Shown: positions 34,813-43,939, numbered from the stretch's first letter. The stretch: 64,000 bases of DNA from Kitasatospora papulosa (GCF_000717245.1 NZ_JNYQ01000010.1:202058-266057); one strand, 5' to 3'. Numbers and translations are program-made. Notes: generated by a model not told the origin, from the letters alone.

Positions 34813-35952
34813 ATGTCGGCACCGAACAAGTCGTACGACCCAGTCGAGGTCGAGGCACTGAAACCGGAAGAGATCGAGCGCATGCGGGACGAGGCGTTCG
34901 CCGCCTTCGCCGCCGCCGGCGACCTCGACGCGCTCGCCCAGGCGAAGACCGCGCACACCGGTGGTACCTCGCCCCTGTCGCTCGCCAACCGCGAGATCGG
35001 CGCCCTGCCGCCGCAGGCCAAGGCCGAGGCGGGCAAGCGTGTGGGCCAGGCCCGCGGCGCCGTCTCCAAGGCCCTGGCCGCACGCCAGACCGAGCTGGAG
35101 GCCGAGCGTGACGCCCGGGTGCTCGTCGAGGAGGCGGTGGACGTCACCCTGCCCTACGACCGCACCCCGGCCGGTGCGCGGCACCCCCTGACGACCATCA
35201 TGGAGCGCGTCGCCGACGTCTTCGTCGCCATGGGCTACGAGATCGCCGAGGGGCCCGAGGTCGAGGCGGAGTGGTTCAACTTCGACGCCCTGAACTTCGT
35301 GCCGGACCACCCGGCGCGGCAGATGCAGGACACCTTCTTCGTGCAGGGCACCACGCCCGAGGGGAAGCCGACCGAGGGCGACGAGTCCGGTGTCGTGCTG
35401 CGTACGCACACCTCGCCCGTCCAGGCGCGTTCGCTGCTCAGCCGCAAGCCCCCGGTCTACGTGGTCTGCCCCGGCAGGGTCTACCGCACCGACGAGCTCG
35501 ACGCCACGCACACCCCGGTCTTCCACCAGATCGAGCTGCTCGCGGTCGACGAGGGCCTCACCATGGCCGACCTCAAGGGCACCCTCGACCACATGGTCCA
35601 GGCGCTCTTCGGCCCGGACATGAAGACCCGGCTGCGGCCGAACTTCTTCCCGTTCACCGAGCCGTCCGCCGAGATGGACATGGTCTGCTACGTCTGCCGC
35701 GGCGAGTCCGTCGGCAACCCGGACCGCCCCTGCCGCACCTGCGGCAGCGAGGGCTGGATCGAGCTCGGCGGCTGCGGCATGGTCAACCCGAAGGTGCTCG
35801 TCGCCTGCGGGGTGGACCCGGAGAAGTACAGCGGATTCGCCTTCGGGTTCGGCATCGAGCGGATGCTGATGTTCCGCCACAACGTAGAGGACATGCGAGA
35901 CATGGTCGAGGGTGACGTCCGGTTCACCCGGCCGTTCGGGATGGAGATCTGA
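34813..35952 (+). CDS. pheS: Phenylalanyl-tRNA synthetase alpha subunit
   Basis: 379 residues. Coiled-coil N-terminus, then the class II core: HPLTTIMERVADVFVAMGYE, motif 2 around RTHTSPVQAR and VYRTDELDATHTPVFHQIE, motif 3 GFGIERMLMFRH. A CYVCRGESVGN segment followed by CRTCGSEGW brings four cysteines (292, 295, 307, 310) that look like a zinc site, a variant I recall from actinobacterial PheS. Forms an alpha2-beta2 enzyme with PheT, charging tRNA-Phe. Confidence 0.96.
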   Translation: MSAPNKSYDPVEVEALKPEEIERMRDEAFAAFAAAGDLDALAQAKTAHTGGTSPLSLANREIGALPPQAKAEAGKRVGQARGAVSKALAARQTELEAERDARVLVEEAVDVTLPYDRTPAGARHPLTTIMERVADVFVAMGYEIAEGPEVEAEWFNFDALNFVPDHPARQMQDTFFVQGTTPEGKPTEGDESGVVLRTHTSPVQARSLLSRKPPVYVVCPGRVYRTDELDATHTPVFHQIELLAVDEGLTMADLKGTLDHMVQALFGPDMKTRLRPNFFPFTEPSAEMDMVCYVCRGESVGNPDRPCRTCGSEGWIELGGCGMVNPKVLVACGVDPEKYSGFAFGFGIERMLMFRHNVEDMRDMVEGDVRFTRPFGMEI

Positions 35953-38462
35953 TGCGCGTCCCGCTTTCCTGGCTGCGGGAATACGTCGACCTGCCGAAGA
36001 CGGAGACCGGCCGCGACGTGCAGGCCAAGCTCGTCTCCGTCGGCCTCGAGGTCGAGACCGTCGAGCAGACCGGCGCCGGGCTCAAGGGCCCCCTGGTCGT
36101 CGGCGAGGTCCTGACCATCGAGGAGCTGGAGGGCTTCAAGAAGCCCATCCGCTTCTGCACCGTCGACGTCGGCACCGCCAACGGCACCGGCGAACCGCAG
36201 GAGATCGTCTGCGGCGCCCGTAACTTCGCTGTCGGCGACAAGGTCGTCGTGGTCCTCCCGGGCGCCGTGCTGCCCGGTGACTTCGCGATCGCCGCGCGCA
36301 AGACGTACGGCAAGACCTCGCACGGCATGATCTGCTCCACCGACGAGCTCGGCATGGGCGACGACGGCACGCACGGCATCATCGTGCTGCCGCCCGAGTA
36401 CGAGCCCGGCACCGACGCGATCGAGCTCCTGGAGCTCGTCGACGAGGTCCTCGACATCGCCGTGACCCCGGACCGGGGCTACTGCCTGTCGATGCGCGGG
36501 GTCGCACGCGAGACCGCCATCGCCTACGGGCTGCCGCTGCGCGACCCGGCGCTCCTCGACGTGCCCCCGCCCAACGCCCACGGCTACCCGGTGAAGGTCT
36601 CCGACCCGATCGGGTGCGGGAACTTCACCGCGCGTACGGTCACCGGCCTGCAGCCCGAGGCGCGCTCCCCGATCTGGATGCAGCGCAGGCTGCAGAAGGC
36701 CGGGATGCGCACGGTCTCGCTGGCCGTGGACATCACCAACTACGTGATGCTCGAGCTCGGCCAGCCGCTGCACGCCTACGACCGCACCCGCGTCCAGGGT
36801 CCGATCGGCGTGCGCCGTGCCCAGCAGGGCGAGAAGCTCACGACGCTCGACGGTGCCAAGCGCGTCCTGGACGCCCAGGACCTGGTCATCACCGACGACC
36901 GCGGGCCGATCGGCCTCGCGGGCGTCATGGGCGGCGCCGACACCGAGATCGCGGACGCCGCCGAGGGCACGGGGACGACCGAGGTCGTCATCGAGGCCGC
37001 GCACTTCGACGCGATCGCCGTCGCCCGGACCGCTCGACGGCACAAGCTGAGCTCCGAGGCGTCCAAGCGCTTCGAGCGCGGCGTCGACCCGCAGGCCGCC
37101 GCCGCTGCCGCGCAGCGCACGGTCGACCTGCTGGTCCTCCTCGCGGGCGGCACGGCCGAGGCCGGCGTCACGGAGATCACCGCCCCGTCCGCACCGCGCA
37201 CCATCGCGATGCCGGCGAACCACCCCGACCGGGTGGCCGGTGTCGCGTACGGCCGCGAGACCGTCGTGCGCCGCCTCCAGCAGGTCGGCTGCGACGTCTA
37301 CGGACAGGACGAGCTGATCGTCACGGTGCCGTCCTGGCGCCCCGACCTCGCCGAGCCGAACGACCTCGCCGAAGAGGTCATCCGGCTGGAGGGGTACGAG
37401 AACCTCCCGTCCACCCTGCCGACGCCGCCGTCCGGTCGCGGACTCACCGACCGCCAGCGGCTGCACCGCCGCGTCGGCCGGGCCCTGGCGGGCTCCGGTT
37501 ACGTGGAGGCGCTCAGCTACCCGTTCATCGGTGACGCCGTGCTCGACCAGCTCGGCCTGGAGAAGGACGACGCGCGACGCCGCACGGTCACCCTCGTCAA
37601 CCCGCTCTCCGACGAGGAGCCCGCGCTGCGCACCACGCTGCTGCCGGGCCTGCTCGGCGCACTGCGGCGGAACGACGGCCGGGGCAGCCACGACCTGGCA
37701 CTCTTCGAGACCGGGCTGGTCTTCAGGCCCACCGGTCAGGAGACCGAAGCCGTACGGCTGCCCGTCGACCGCCGTCCCACCGACGAGGAGATCGCCGGGC
37801 TGGACGCGGCGCTCCCGCGTCAGCCGCGCCGCGCCGCCGTCGTCCTCGCGGGCGCCCGCGAGCAGGCCGGCTGGTGGGGCAAGGGCCGCCCCGCCGACTG
37901 GGCGGACTCCGTCGAGGCGGCGCGCGTCATCGCCCGTGAGGCGGGCGTCGAGGTCACGGTCCGCGCCGACAGGCACGCACCCTGGCACCCCGGCCGCTGT
38001 GCCGCGCTGTACGTCACCGTCGACGGCGTGGAGACCCTCTTCGGACACGCGGGCGAACTGCACCCGCGTGTCGTCAAGGAGCTCCACCTGCCCGAGCGGA
38101 GCTGCGCCATGGAGGTCGAGCTCGACGTCCTGGAGCAGGCCGTCGACGGCGCGCTCCAGGCGCCCCGTATCTCCACCTTCCCGGTGGCCACCCAGGACGT
38201 CGCACTCGTCGTCGACTCGGGTGTGCCCTCCGACGCGGTGGAGAACGCGCTCCGCGAGGGGGCCGGAGACCTGCTCGAATCGCTGCGGCTGTTCGACGTC
38301 TTCACCGGCGAGCAGCTCGGCGAAGGCAAGAAGTCCCTGGCGTACGCGCTGCGGTTCCGTGCCCCGGACCGCACGCTGACCGTGGAGGAGGCCTCAGCGG
38401 CCCGTGACACCGCGGTCGCCCTGGCGGCCGAGCGCACCGGCGCGGTGCTGCGCGGCGCCTGA
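35952..38462 (+). CDS. pheT: Phenylalanyl-tRNA synthetase beta subunit
   Basis: 836 residues, full length. MRVPLSWLREYVDLP start, tRNA-binding domain (VVGEVLTIEELEGF), B3/B4 editing domain, B5 (RVAGVAYGRETVVRRL), catalytic-like core (RRVGRALAGSGYVEALSYPF) and C-terminal anticodon-binding FDX domain (FDVFTGEQLGEGKKSLAY). The ATG overlaps the pheS stop by one base (TGATG), so the subunits are coupled. Confidence 0.97.
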   Translation: MRVPLSWLREYVDLPKTETGRDVQAKLVSVGLEVETVEQTGAGLKGPLVVGEVLTIEELEGFKKPIRFCTVDVGTANGTGEPQEIVCGARNFAVGDKVVVVLPGAVLPGDFAIAARKTYGKTSHGMICSTDELGMGDDGTHGIIVLPPEYEPGTDAIELLELVDEVLDIAVTPDRGYCLSMRGVARETAIAYGLPLRDPALLDVPPPNAHGYPVKVSDPIGCGNFTARTVTGLQPEARSPIWMQRRLQKAGMRTVSLAVDITNYVMLELGQPLHAYDRTRVQGPIGVRRAQQGEKLTTLDGAKRVLDAQDLVITDDRGPIGLAGVMGGADTEIADAAEGTGTTEVVIEAAHFDAIAVARTARRHKLSSEASKRFERGVDPQAAAAAAQRTVDLLVLLAGGTAEAGVTEITAPSAPRTIAMPANHPDRVAGVAYGRETVVRRLQQVGCDVYGQDELIVTVPSWRPDLAEPNDLAEEVIRLEGYENLPSTLPTPPSGRGLTDRQRLHRRVGRALAGSGYVEALSYPFIGDAVLDQLGLEKDDARRRTVTLVNPLSDEEPALRTTLLPGLLGALRRNDGRGSHDLALFETGLVFRPTGQETEAVRLPVDRRPTDEEIAGLDAALPRQPRRAAVVLAGAREQAGWWGKGRPADWADSVEAARVIAREAGVEVTVRADRHAPWHPGRCAALYVTVDGVETLFGHAGELHPRVVKELHLPERSCAMEVELDVLEQAVDGALQAPRISTFPVATQDVALVVDSGVPSDAVENALREGAGDLLESLRLFDVFTGEQLGEGKKSLAYALRFRAPDRTLTVEEASAARDTAVALAAERTGAVLRGA

Positions 38463-38477
38463 CCACCGAGGGCAGTG

Positions 38478-38514
38478 AGGAGGGGCGTGTCCGGCCACCG
38501 GACACGCCCCTCCT
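38478..38514 (+). terminator. Terminator of pheST
   Basis: Perfect 17-bp stem AGGAGGGGCGTGTCCGG with its complement and a CCA loop, 16 nt after the pheT stop. Confidence 0.9.
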
Positions 38515-38819
38515 GTTCTCGCCGGCGGCCGTGGGACCGCGGACGGTCACCGCTGCCGTCGGGACAGCGGGCCGTGCGGTCCGGCGCCGCCCGCCTGCCA
38601 CGGAGTGTCGGGCAGGCCGGCAGGACGAACGGCGCGGGGCGGGTCGTCGAACTGTACGAGGGGGAGCCGACGACCAGGCCGCCTCTTGCGAGGCACTTAT
38701 TCAAGCGAGCGGCGCACCGGCGCGGCAGAGCGCACAGCAGGACGGTTCGGGCATTCCGTTCACACCCCGTGTGAATCGTGCTCCACTAGGCTCATTGCGA
38801 CGCGCACATGGGGGGGGCG
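38515..38819 (+). other. Non-coding stretch between pheT and the TPR regulator
   Basis: No convincing gene. It holds a perfect dyad at 38759-38775 (listed separately) and a CTAGGCT hexamer about 30 nt before the next start that may be a -10 element. Confidence 0.5.
38759..38775. promoter_or_regulatory. Perfect dyad before the TPR regulator gene
   Basis: TTCACAC-CCC-GTGTGAA, 7-bp arms with 3-bp centre, 44 nt before the start codon and probably overlapping the -35 region. Candidate site for autorepression. Confidence 0.55.
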
Positions 38820-40160
38820 ATGGAGCCCAATGTCCTGCTCGAATCCCTGATCGACGAGGCGGGTGTGTCCCGCGCCGGGCTCGCCGGTCATGTCAACCAG
38901 GCCGGCCGCTCCCGCGGGCTGTGCCTGCGCTACGAGCACACGGCGGTGGCCCGCTGGCTCAAGGGCCAGCGCCCGCGCGGCCAGGTCCCCGACCTGATCT
39001 GCGAGGTCCTGGCCCGCCGGCTCGACCGGCCCGTCACGCTGGACGACATCGGGATGGGCGTCTCCGGGACGCACACGCCGGCCCGGGAAGCCTGCCTCTC
39101 CGGGTTCGTCGAGCACGCGACCGCCCTGTGGCGCTCGGACGAACAGCAGCGGCCCCACCTCGCCACCACGCCCGCCGTCTCCGGCACCATGGCCGTGATG
39201 CCGGTCTGGGAGTGGGAGAACCCTCCCGAGGACGCCGACGTCTCCCGCCCCGGACCTCCCCGCGTGAGCATGGCCGACATAGCGATGCTCCGCGCGGCCC
39301 GCGCGCACTACGAGCAGATGTACCGGAAGGCCGGCGGCATCGCGACCAAGTCCCGCATCGTCGGCTTCCTCAACGCCGAGACCGCCCCGCTCCTGCGCGG
39401 CGGGTACAGCGACGCCACGGGCCGCCGGCTCCACCGCGCGGCCGCCGGCCTGGTGGCCGTCGCGGGCATCTGTGCCTACGACTCCGACGCCCACGGGCTC
39501 GCCCAGCGCTACTTCCACCAGGCCCTGCGCCTGGCCAAGGCCAGCGGGGACCGGGGCCTCGGCGCCTATGTGATCGCCCTGCTGGTCAACCAGTCGCTCC
39601 ACCTGGCCGAATTCCGCCGGTCCGTGGCCTTCGCCGAGGCGGCTCTGCGGGCGGCCGGCCCCCACATCACCCCCGCGCTGGCCACCGATCTGCACGCGAT
39701 GCAGGCGAAGGCCTACGCGGAGCTCGGCGACCACCGGGGCGCCCTGGAGTGCATCGGCCGTGCCGAGGCCGAGGCCGGCCGCATCGGCAGCGGGGACGAA
39801 CCGGACGAGACGGGGTACGTCCAGCCGGGCCTCGTCAACATCCAGGTGGCCGAGGCGCTGTTGTGCCTCGGCGACCTCGCCGCCGCCCGGGAGCACGCGA
39901 CGGCGGCCGTACGCTCCCCGGCGCACGATCGAGGGACCGTGCACCGGCTCGCCACGCTGACCCGCCTCGAACTGCTCCAGGGAGAGGCGGACAGAGCGGC
40001 CCGCACGGCCTCGGAAATGGCGGAACGCGCCCGCGGCGTGGAGTCCCAGCGGCTCCGCGACCGGCTGCGCTCCGTGCGGAGTCATCTGGCCGCGAGCGGA
40101 AGCGCCGAGGCCGCCGCGGCGGCCGTCCTCATCGAAGGGGCGCTGCGCGTGCCCCTGTGA
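38820..40160 (+). CDS. HTH/TPR transcriptional regulator (NsdA-like architecture)
   Basis: 446 residues. Residues 10-75 form a helix-turn-helix-like domain (LAGHVNQAGRSRGLCLRY, HTAVARWLKGQRPRGQVPDL); the rest is tetratricopeptide-like helices (AQRYFHQALRLAKASGDRGL, MQAKAYAELGDHRGALECIG). This architecture is common in Streptomyces developmental regulators. ATG 38820 follows GGGGGGG; ATG 38808 lies upstream in frame. A dyad in its promoter suggests self-control. Targets unknown. Confidence 0.83.
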   Translation: MEPNVLLESLIDEAGVSRAGLAGHVNQAGRSRGLCLRYEHTAVARWLKGQRPRGQVPDLICEVLARRLDRPVTLDDIGMGVSGTHTPAREACLSGFVEHATALWRSDEQQRPHLATTPAVSGTMAVMPVWEWENPPEDADVSRPGPPRVSMADIAMLRAARAHYEQMYRKAGGIATKSRIVGFLNAETAPLLRGGYSDATGRRLHRAAAGLVAVAGICAYDSDAHGLAQRYFHQALRLAKASGDRGLGAYVIALLVNQSLHLAEFRRSVAFAEAALRAAGPHITPALATDLHAMQAKAYAELGDHRGALECIGRAEAEAGRIGSGDEPDETGYVQPGLVNIQVAEALLCLGDLAAAREHATAAVRSPAHDRGTVHRLATLTRLELLQGEADRAARTASEMAERARGVESQRLRDRLRSVRSHLAASGSAEAAAAAVLIEGALRVPL

Positions 40161-40247
40161 GCCTCGGTCCAGGCCCCTCCACTCGTTCCGCTGCGAAGCC
40201 GGTCCTGCTCCGATGTTGCCATCGACCAGTCGGAAGGTGGCAGAACT

Positions 40248-40778
40248 GTGCAGTGGACGAACTTAAACGAACAGACGGTGTACGAGAATCCCTGGTTCCG
40301 GGTCAACCTGGCGGACGTCGCGCTTCCCGACGGCCGGCACCTGGACCACTACCTCATCCGGCTCCGGCCCGTCGCCGCGGCCACGGTCGTCAACGAGGCC
40401 AACGAGGTGCTGCTCCTGTGGAGGCACCGGTTCATCACCGACAGCTGGGGCTGGGAACTCGCCGCGGGGGTGGTCGAGGACGGGGAGGACATCGCCACGG
40501 CGGCGGCACGGGAGATGGAGGAGGAGACGGGCTGGCGCCCCGGCGAACTGCGGCCCCTGATGACCGTGGAACCGGCCAACGGCCTGGTCGACGCCCGGCA
40601 CCACCTCTTCTGGTCCGCGGAGGCGACGTACACCGGTCATCCCTCGGACGACTTCGAGTCCTCACGCCGCGAGTGGGTCCCGCTCAAGCTGGTCCCCGAC
40701 CTGGTCGCGCGTGGTGAGGTGCCGGCCGCCAACATGGCCGCCGGCCTGCTGATGCTCCATCACATGCGGCTGGGCTGA
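40248..40778 (+). CDS. NUDIX hydrolase
   Basis: 176 residues starting at GTG. The NUDIX box is complete: GVVEDGEDIATAAAREMEEE followed by TGW. FWSAEATYTGHPSDDFES resembles the ADP-sugar pyrophosphatase group. Substrate unknown. It is the last clearly conserved core gene before the accessory region. Confidence 0.92.
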   Translation: MQWTNLNEQTVYENPWFRVNLADVALPDGRHLDHYLIRLRPVAAATVVNEANEVLLLWRHRFITDSWGWELAAGVVEDGEDIATAAAREMEEETGWRPGELRPLMTVEPANGLVDARHHLFWSAEATYTGHPSDDFESSRREWVPLKLVPDLVARGEVPAANMAAGLLMLHHMRLG

Positions 40779-40797
40779 CGGCTCCTCGCTCCGCGCC

Positions 40798-40827
40798 GGG
40801 CGGGCCGGGCTGGCTCCCGGCCCGCCC
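40798..40827. terminator. Terminator after NUDIX gene
   Basis: GGGCGGGCCGGG and its perfect complement, 6-nt loop. It also faces the decayed dehydrogenase 3' end on the other strand. Confidence 0.8.
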
Positions 40828-40851
40828 ACCGCCGAGCGGAAGAAGTTCACC

Positions 40852-40912
40852 CGTACGGGTCGGGTAGAAGCCCGAGCCCGTCCTGCGGCCGAGCCGGCCC
40901 GCGTCGACCACG
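40852..40912 (-). pseudogene. 3' remnant 1 of a 3-hydroxyacyl-CoA dehydrogenase gene
   Basis: The minus strand codes VVDAGRLGRRTGSGFYP, the C-terminus of 3-hydroxybutyryl-CoA dehydrogenases. A 4-base insertion destroys the normal PYA-stop ending. Nothing upstream matches the gene. It is a direct repeat of the sequence at 41816-41873. Confidence 0.75.
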
Positions 40913-40973
40913 CGCCGGCGACGGACCTCGGTGTTCCCGAGAACGTTTCCGCGCGCCCTGAGAGACTCACCCC

Positions 40974-41681
40974 GTGATCATCGAACATGTGTACGCAGAT
41001 ATGGCCTCGTACGACCGGTCCGAGTGGCCGTGGTCCTTGCCCTGTGTGAGCCGGCTGCTGGAGGACGGGCTGCGGATCACCGCGCCGGTGACGTTCCTCG
41101 TCGGCGAGAACGGAACGGGGAAGTCAACTCTGGTGGAGGCCGTCGCCGAGGGCTTCGGTCTGGATTCCTGGGGTGGTTCGCACGACTGGCGCTACGCGAG
41201 TCATCGGCCCAAGTCGGTGCTGGGTGAGCGGATCCGCCTCGACGCGACCCCGTACGGGCGGCGCATGATGGGCAGTTGGTCAGCCCGTAAGGGGTTCTTC
41301 CTGCGTGCCGAGACCGCGCTGGATGCTCTGGACCGGGAGGGGTTCGCACCTCATTCCGTCAGCCACGGCGAGGGCTTCCTCGCCGCGTTCCGGGGAAAGT
41401 TCTTCCAGCCGGGGCTGTACGTGATGGACGAGCCGGAGGCCGCGCTGTCCTTCTCCTCGTGCCTGGAACTGCTCGGTCATGTCGAGCAACTGGTGAAGAA
41501 CGGCGGCCAGGTCATCTGTGCCACCCACTCGCCGCTCCTGACCGCTCTTCCCGGCGCGGACATCGTGGAGATCGGTGAGCACGGTATGCGTCGCGTGCCC
41601 TGGAGCGACCTCGCTCTGGTCGATCACTGGCGCCGTTACCTCGCCGACCCGCATTCCTATCTGCGGCATGTCCTCGACTGA
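40974..41681 (+). CDS. AAA-family ATPase (RecF/SMC-like, predicted)
   Basis: 235 residues. Walker A GENGTGKST (44-52), Walker B LYVMDEPEAALS and the H-switch ATHSPLL are intact. A tyrosine/tryptophan-rich insert lies between. Such small stand-alone ABC-type ATPases occur in defence and repair contexts, but no partner is present. It starts at GTG and sits precisely between two copies of the same dehydrogenase 3' end, so it was probably brought in by an earlier insertion. Confidence 0.83.
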   Translation: MIIEHVYADMASYDRSEWPWSLPCVSRLLEDGLRITAPVTFLVGENGTGKSTLVEAVAEGFGLDSWGGSHDWRYASHRPKSVLGERIRLDATPYGRRMMGSWSARKGFFLRAETALDALDREGFAPHSVSHGEGFLAAFRGKFFQPGLYVMDEPEAALSFSSCLELLGHVEQLVKNGGQVICATHSPLLTALPGADIVEIGEHGMRRVPWSDLALVDHWRRYLADPHSYLRHVLD

Positions 41682-41769
41682 GCGGGCGCGCCCGGTGGGC
41701 GAGGAGATCACCTGCGGCCACGGCGGAGGCAGCCGTGGCGACGACGAGAGGGAGGCTGATATCGCCGTT

Positions 41770-41800
41770 GCGGGCCCGGCGGCGTGAGCGCCGGGCCCGC
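41770..41800. terminator. Terminator after the AAA ATPase gene
   Basis: GCGGGCCCGGCG and its perfect complement, 7-nt loop. As with the hairpin at 40798-40827, it lies immediately before a dehydrogenase 3' end. Confidence 0.75.
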
Positions 41801-41810
41801 AGGCGGGAGG

Positions 41811-41945
41811 TCAGGCGTACGGGTAGAAGCCCGAGCCCGTCTTGCGGCCGAGCCGGCCCGCGTCCACCATCCGCTGGAGCAGCGGGGGAGCGGCGTACAG
41901 GGGCTCCTTGTACTCCGCGTACAACTGGGCGGCGTTGCGCGTAGC
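41811..41945 (-). pseudogene. 3' remnant 2 of a 3-hydroxyacyl-CoA dehydrogenase gene (attachment-site candidate)
   Basis: The minus strand codes about 43 residues ending LLQRMVDAGRLGRKTGSGFY and PYA-stop, with YAEYKEPLYAAPP before it. This is the intact C-terminus of the family, but the rest of the gene is missing and integrase DNA begins within about 80 bp. This is what is left when an element integrates into the 3' part of a gene, so it is a candidate attL. The other half of the gene is not in the window. Confidence 0.7.
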
Positions 41946-42022
41946 CCTGTGACCTGCTGTTTCTTCGGTTGTGTGGCGGCTTTGACGGCGCCAGGGACTT
42001 CTCGGGGACTTTCGATCCCGCA

Positions 42023-43294
42023 TCACACGAGCCACGTATCCATCGCGGCCAGTCCGCGCTTGCCTGCGCCCGGCATGAAGTGAGCGTAGTAGTCGAGCGT
42101 GACCTTCGGGGAGGAGTGTCCCAGCCAGGTCGCCACGCTCACGATGGACTCGCCGGCCTCCAACTGCACACTCGCGAAGGTGTGGCGCAGGACGTGGAAC
42201 ATGTCCGGCCGTGAACGCTCGTAGACGGGGTGGAGGCGGACGCGGGAACCGTAACTCTCCGCCTTCTCGCCGACCTGGCGCAAAACTCCTGCGGCTACGA
42301 GAGCGGGCTTCCAGCTGCGCTCGTTCCAAGTCCCGGGATTGATCCGAAGCCCGTGGGAGGTGCTCAGCACGAGTCGAACGGTGATCGGCTTGCGCTGACG
42401 CTCTTCCAACTCGGTCGCCGGCGTCTCAGGATTACGCCACGGCAGGGTGCACTCGACCGGCGGGAAGAGCTGGAAGTGGAGCCGAACGCGGCGGGCGAGG
42501 TTCGGCGGAAGGGGAACATCACGGGTCTTGCGGCCCTTGGGGAGGCAGAAGTACGGCCGCCCTTTCCCATCCCAGCGGAGTTGGCGCCGTATGTGGACCA
42601 CCTTCGCCCTGAAGTCGAAGTCCTCTTCCGCGAGGCCGAGCGCCTCGCCTTGGCGAACTCCGAGTGCGAGCCCGAGGTCCACGGCGATCCGGTACCGCTC
42701 CTGTAGTCCGGCCCGCACCGCGTCGACCGTGGTTTGAGACCACGCCTTCGCCTTCTTGCCGACCGGCTTGGGCCGCTTGATCGATCGGTGGGCAGCGACG
42801 GGGCTCTTCAGTAGGCGCTTGTCATCAACCGCGGCATTCAGGATGGTGGTGAGGTGTATCCATATGATCTCGGCGGAAGACTCCTCGACTCGAGAGAGCA
42901 AGTCGGCCTTGAAACGGCGAAGGGCCGAGGCGTCGATCTCGCGCAGAGGATACGAGCCGAGCAGGGGAATCAGGTGGTTCCAGATCCGGCTCCGCATGGG
43001 ACCCGCAGTTGACGGCTCATCCGTTCGGCTGGGCCACCAGTGGTCGGCGATGTAATCGGCAAGCAAGATGGCACCATTCCGTGGGTCGACGAAGTCGCCC
43101 CTGCTGGAGTCCGTCTGGGCCTCAGCGAGCCAGCGCTTGGCGTCTTCACTTGTGTCGAAGGACCTGTCCTGAATACCGGGAATGCCCTTGACTCGGTACC
43201 GCTTCCCCTTTCCCCAAATGGAAGTACGCTCTCGCTTGCCGGTCGCCTCGTCCGGCCTCTTCTTGAGCCAACGATCCTCGATGTAGCCCGACAT
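42023..43294 (-). CDS. int: Tyrosine site-specific integrase
   Basis: 423 residues, full length. N-terminal AP2-like/SAM-like arm-binding part, then the catalytic domain with Arg214 (LGVRQGEALGL), His367 and Arg370 (HVLRHTFAS), His393 (WLGHSSPKVTL) and Tyr403 (DYYAHF). It integrates and, with an excisionase, excises an element. It ends about 80 bp from the dehydrogenase remnant, the usual layout at an attachment site. An excisionase-like gene lies just upstream. Confidence 0.93.
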   Translation of the reverse strand: MSGYIEDRWLKKRPDEATGKRERTSIWGKGKRYRVKGIPGIQDRSFDTSEDAKRWLAEAQTDSSRGDFVDPRNGAILLADYIADHWWPSRTDEPSTAGPMRSRIWNHLIPLLGSYPLREIDASALRRFKADLLSRVEESSAEIIWIHLTTILNAAVDDKRLLKSPVAAHRSIKRPKPVGKKAKAWSQTTVDAVRAGLQERYRIAVDLGLALGVRQGEALGLAEEDFDFRAKVVHIRRQLRWDGKGRPYFCLPKGRKTRDVPLPPNLARRVRLHFQLFPPVECTLPWRNPETPATELEERQRKPITVRLVLSTSHGLRINPGTWNERSWKPALVAAGVLRQVGEKAESYGSRVRLHPVYERSRPDMFHVLRHTFASVQLEAGESIVSVATWLGHSSPKVTLDYYAHFMPGAGKRGLAAMDTWLV

Positions 43295-43433
43295 GAGGGC
43301 CTCCTACCTGTGCAAATGATGCGTTCCGAGTGCTTGACGGTGTTGGGAACGCTTCTTCGCGACAGGTCATATCCCGCTGTGGCAGGTGGAATTGATGTCG
43401 AGTTGGTGTCGATGCTCTGTGCTGCTGTGGACG

Positions 43434-43694
43434 TCACGATGTGCGACGCAGTGGCTTGCGATTCAGTGGATTCAAGGCAGGATTCGATCGAGAGTCTGCC
43501 CTTTCTTGCCGGGCCACCCACTCGTCAAGCGCAGAGATCCTGTACATCACGCGTCGGCCCATCTGAAAGCTGGGCGGCCCTTGTCGGCGATGGCGCCACA
43601 CATAAAGGGTGTTGGGGGAAATGCCGAGATAGGCAGCCGCCTTGTGCAACGTGAGGAATGCAACTTCGGGCATGCGGGTCTTGCTCTCGTCCAT
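43434..43694 (-). CDS. xis: Excisionase-like helix-turn-helix protein
   Basis: 86 residues of the MerR/AlpA-type DNA-binding fold: LTLHKAAAYLGISPNTLYVW, RHRRQGPPSFQMGRRVMYRI, SALDEWV. Position 139 bp upstream of the integrase on the same strand indicates an excisionase or directionality factor. Confidence 0.82.
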   Translation of the reverse strand: MDESKTRMPEVAFLTLHKAAAYLGISPNTLYVWRHRRQGPPSFQMGRRVMYRISALDEWVARQERADSRSNPALNPLNRKPLRRTS

Positions 43695-43939
43695 GGTGCG
43701 CTCCTGCGTGTCGAATTGACGACTGCAAGAGTCCCTGACGAGTCGCGGTTTGGGCGTACCGTGCTTTTGTGGTAAGCGGGGGTCTCACATTTCTAGTTCG
43801 ATGCAGTTCACATGCTTTGCCCAGGCGTCGAGCAAAGTCCTGCCCAGCATCGTTACGCCTACTGCAGGACCTCTTAACGCCCTCTCAGGAGGGGCTGAAC
43901 TACACCACACAGGGCGGTCCGCATTTGCTTGATGCGGCA
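43695..43939. other. Unassigned stretch between excisionase and IS element
   Basis: Lower-GC sequence. The minus strand carries a short open tail reading MLGRTLLDAWAKHVNCIELE before a stop at 43785, perhaps the end of a gene cut by the adjacent IS. I do not recognise it. Confidence 0.3.

Noticed and set aside
41930..42030. tRNA gene as the integration site
   Set aside because: No cloverleaf could be drawn; the sequence matches the 3' end of a dehydrogenase gene instead.
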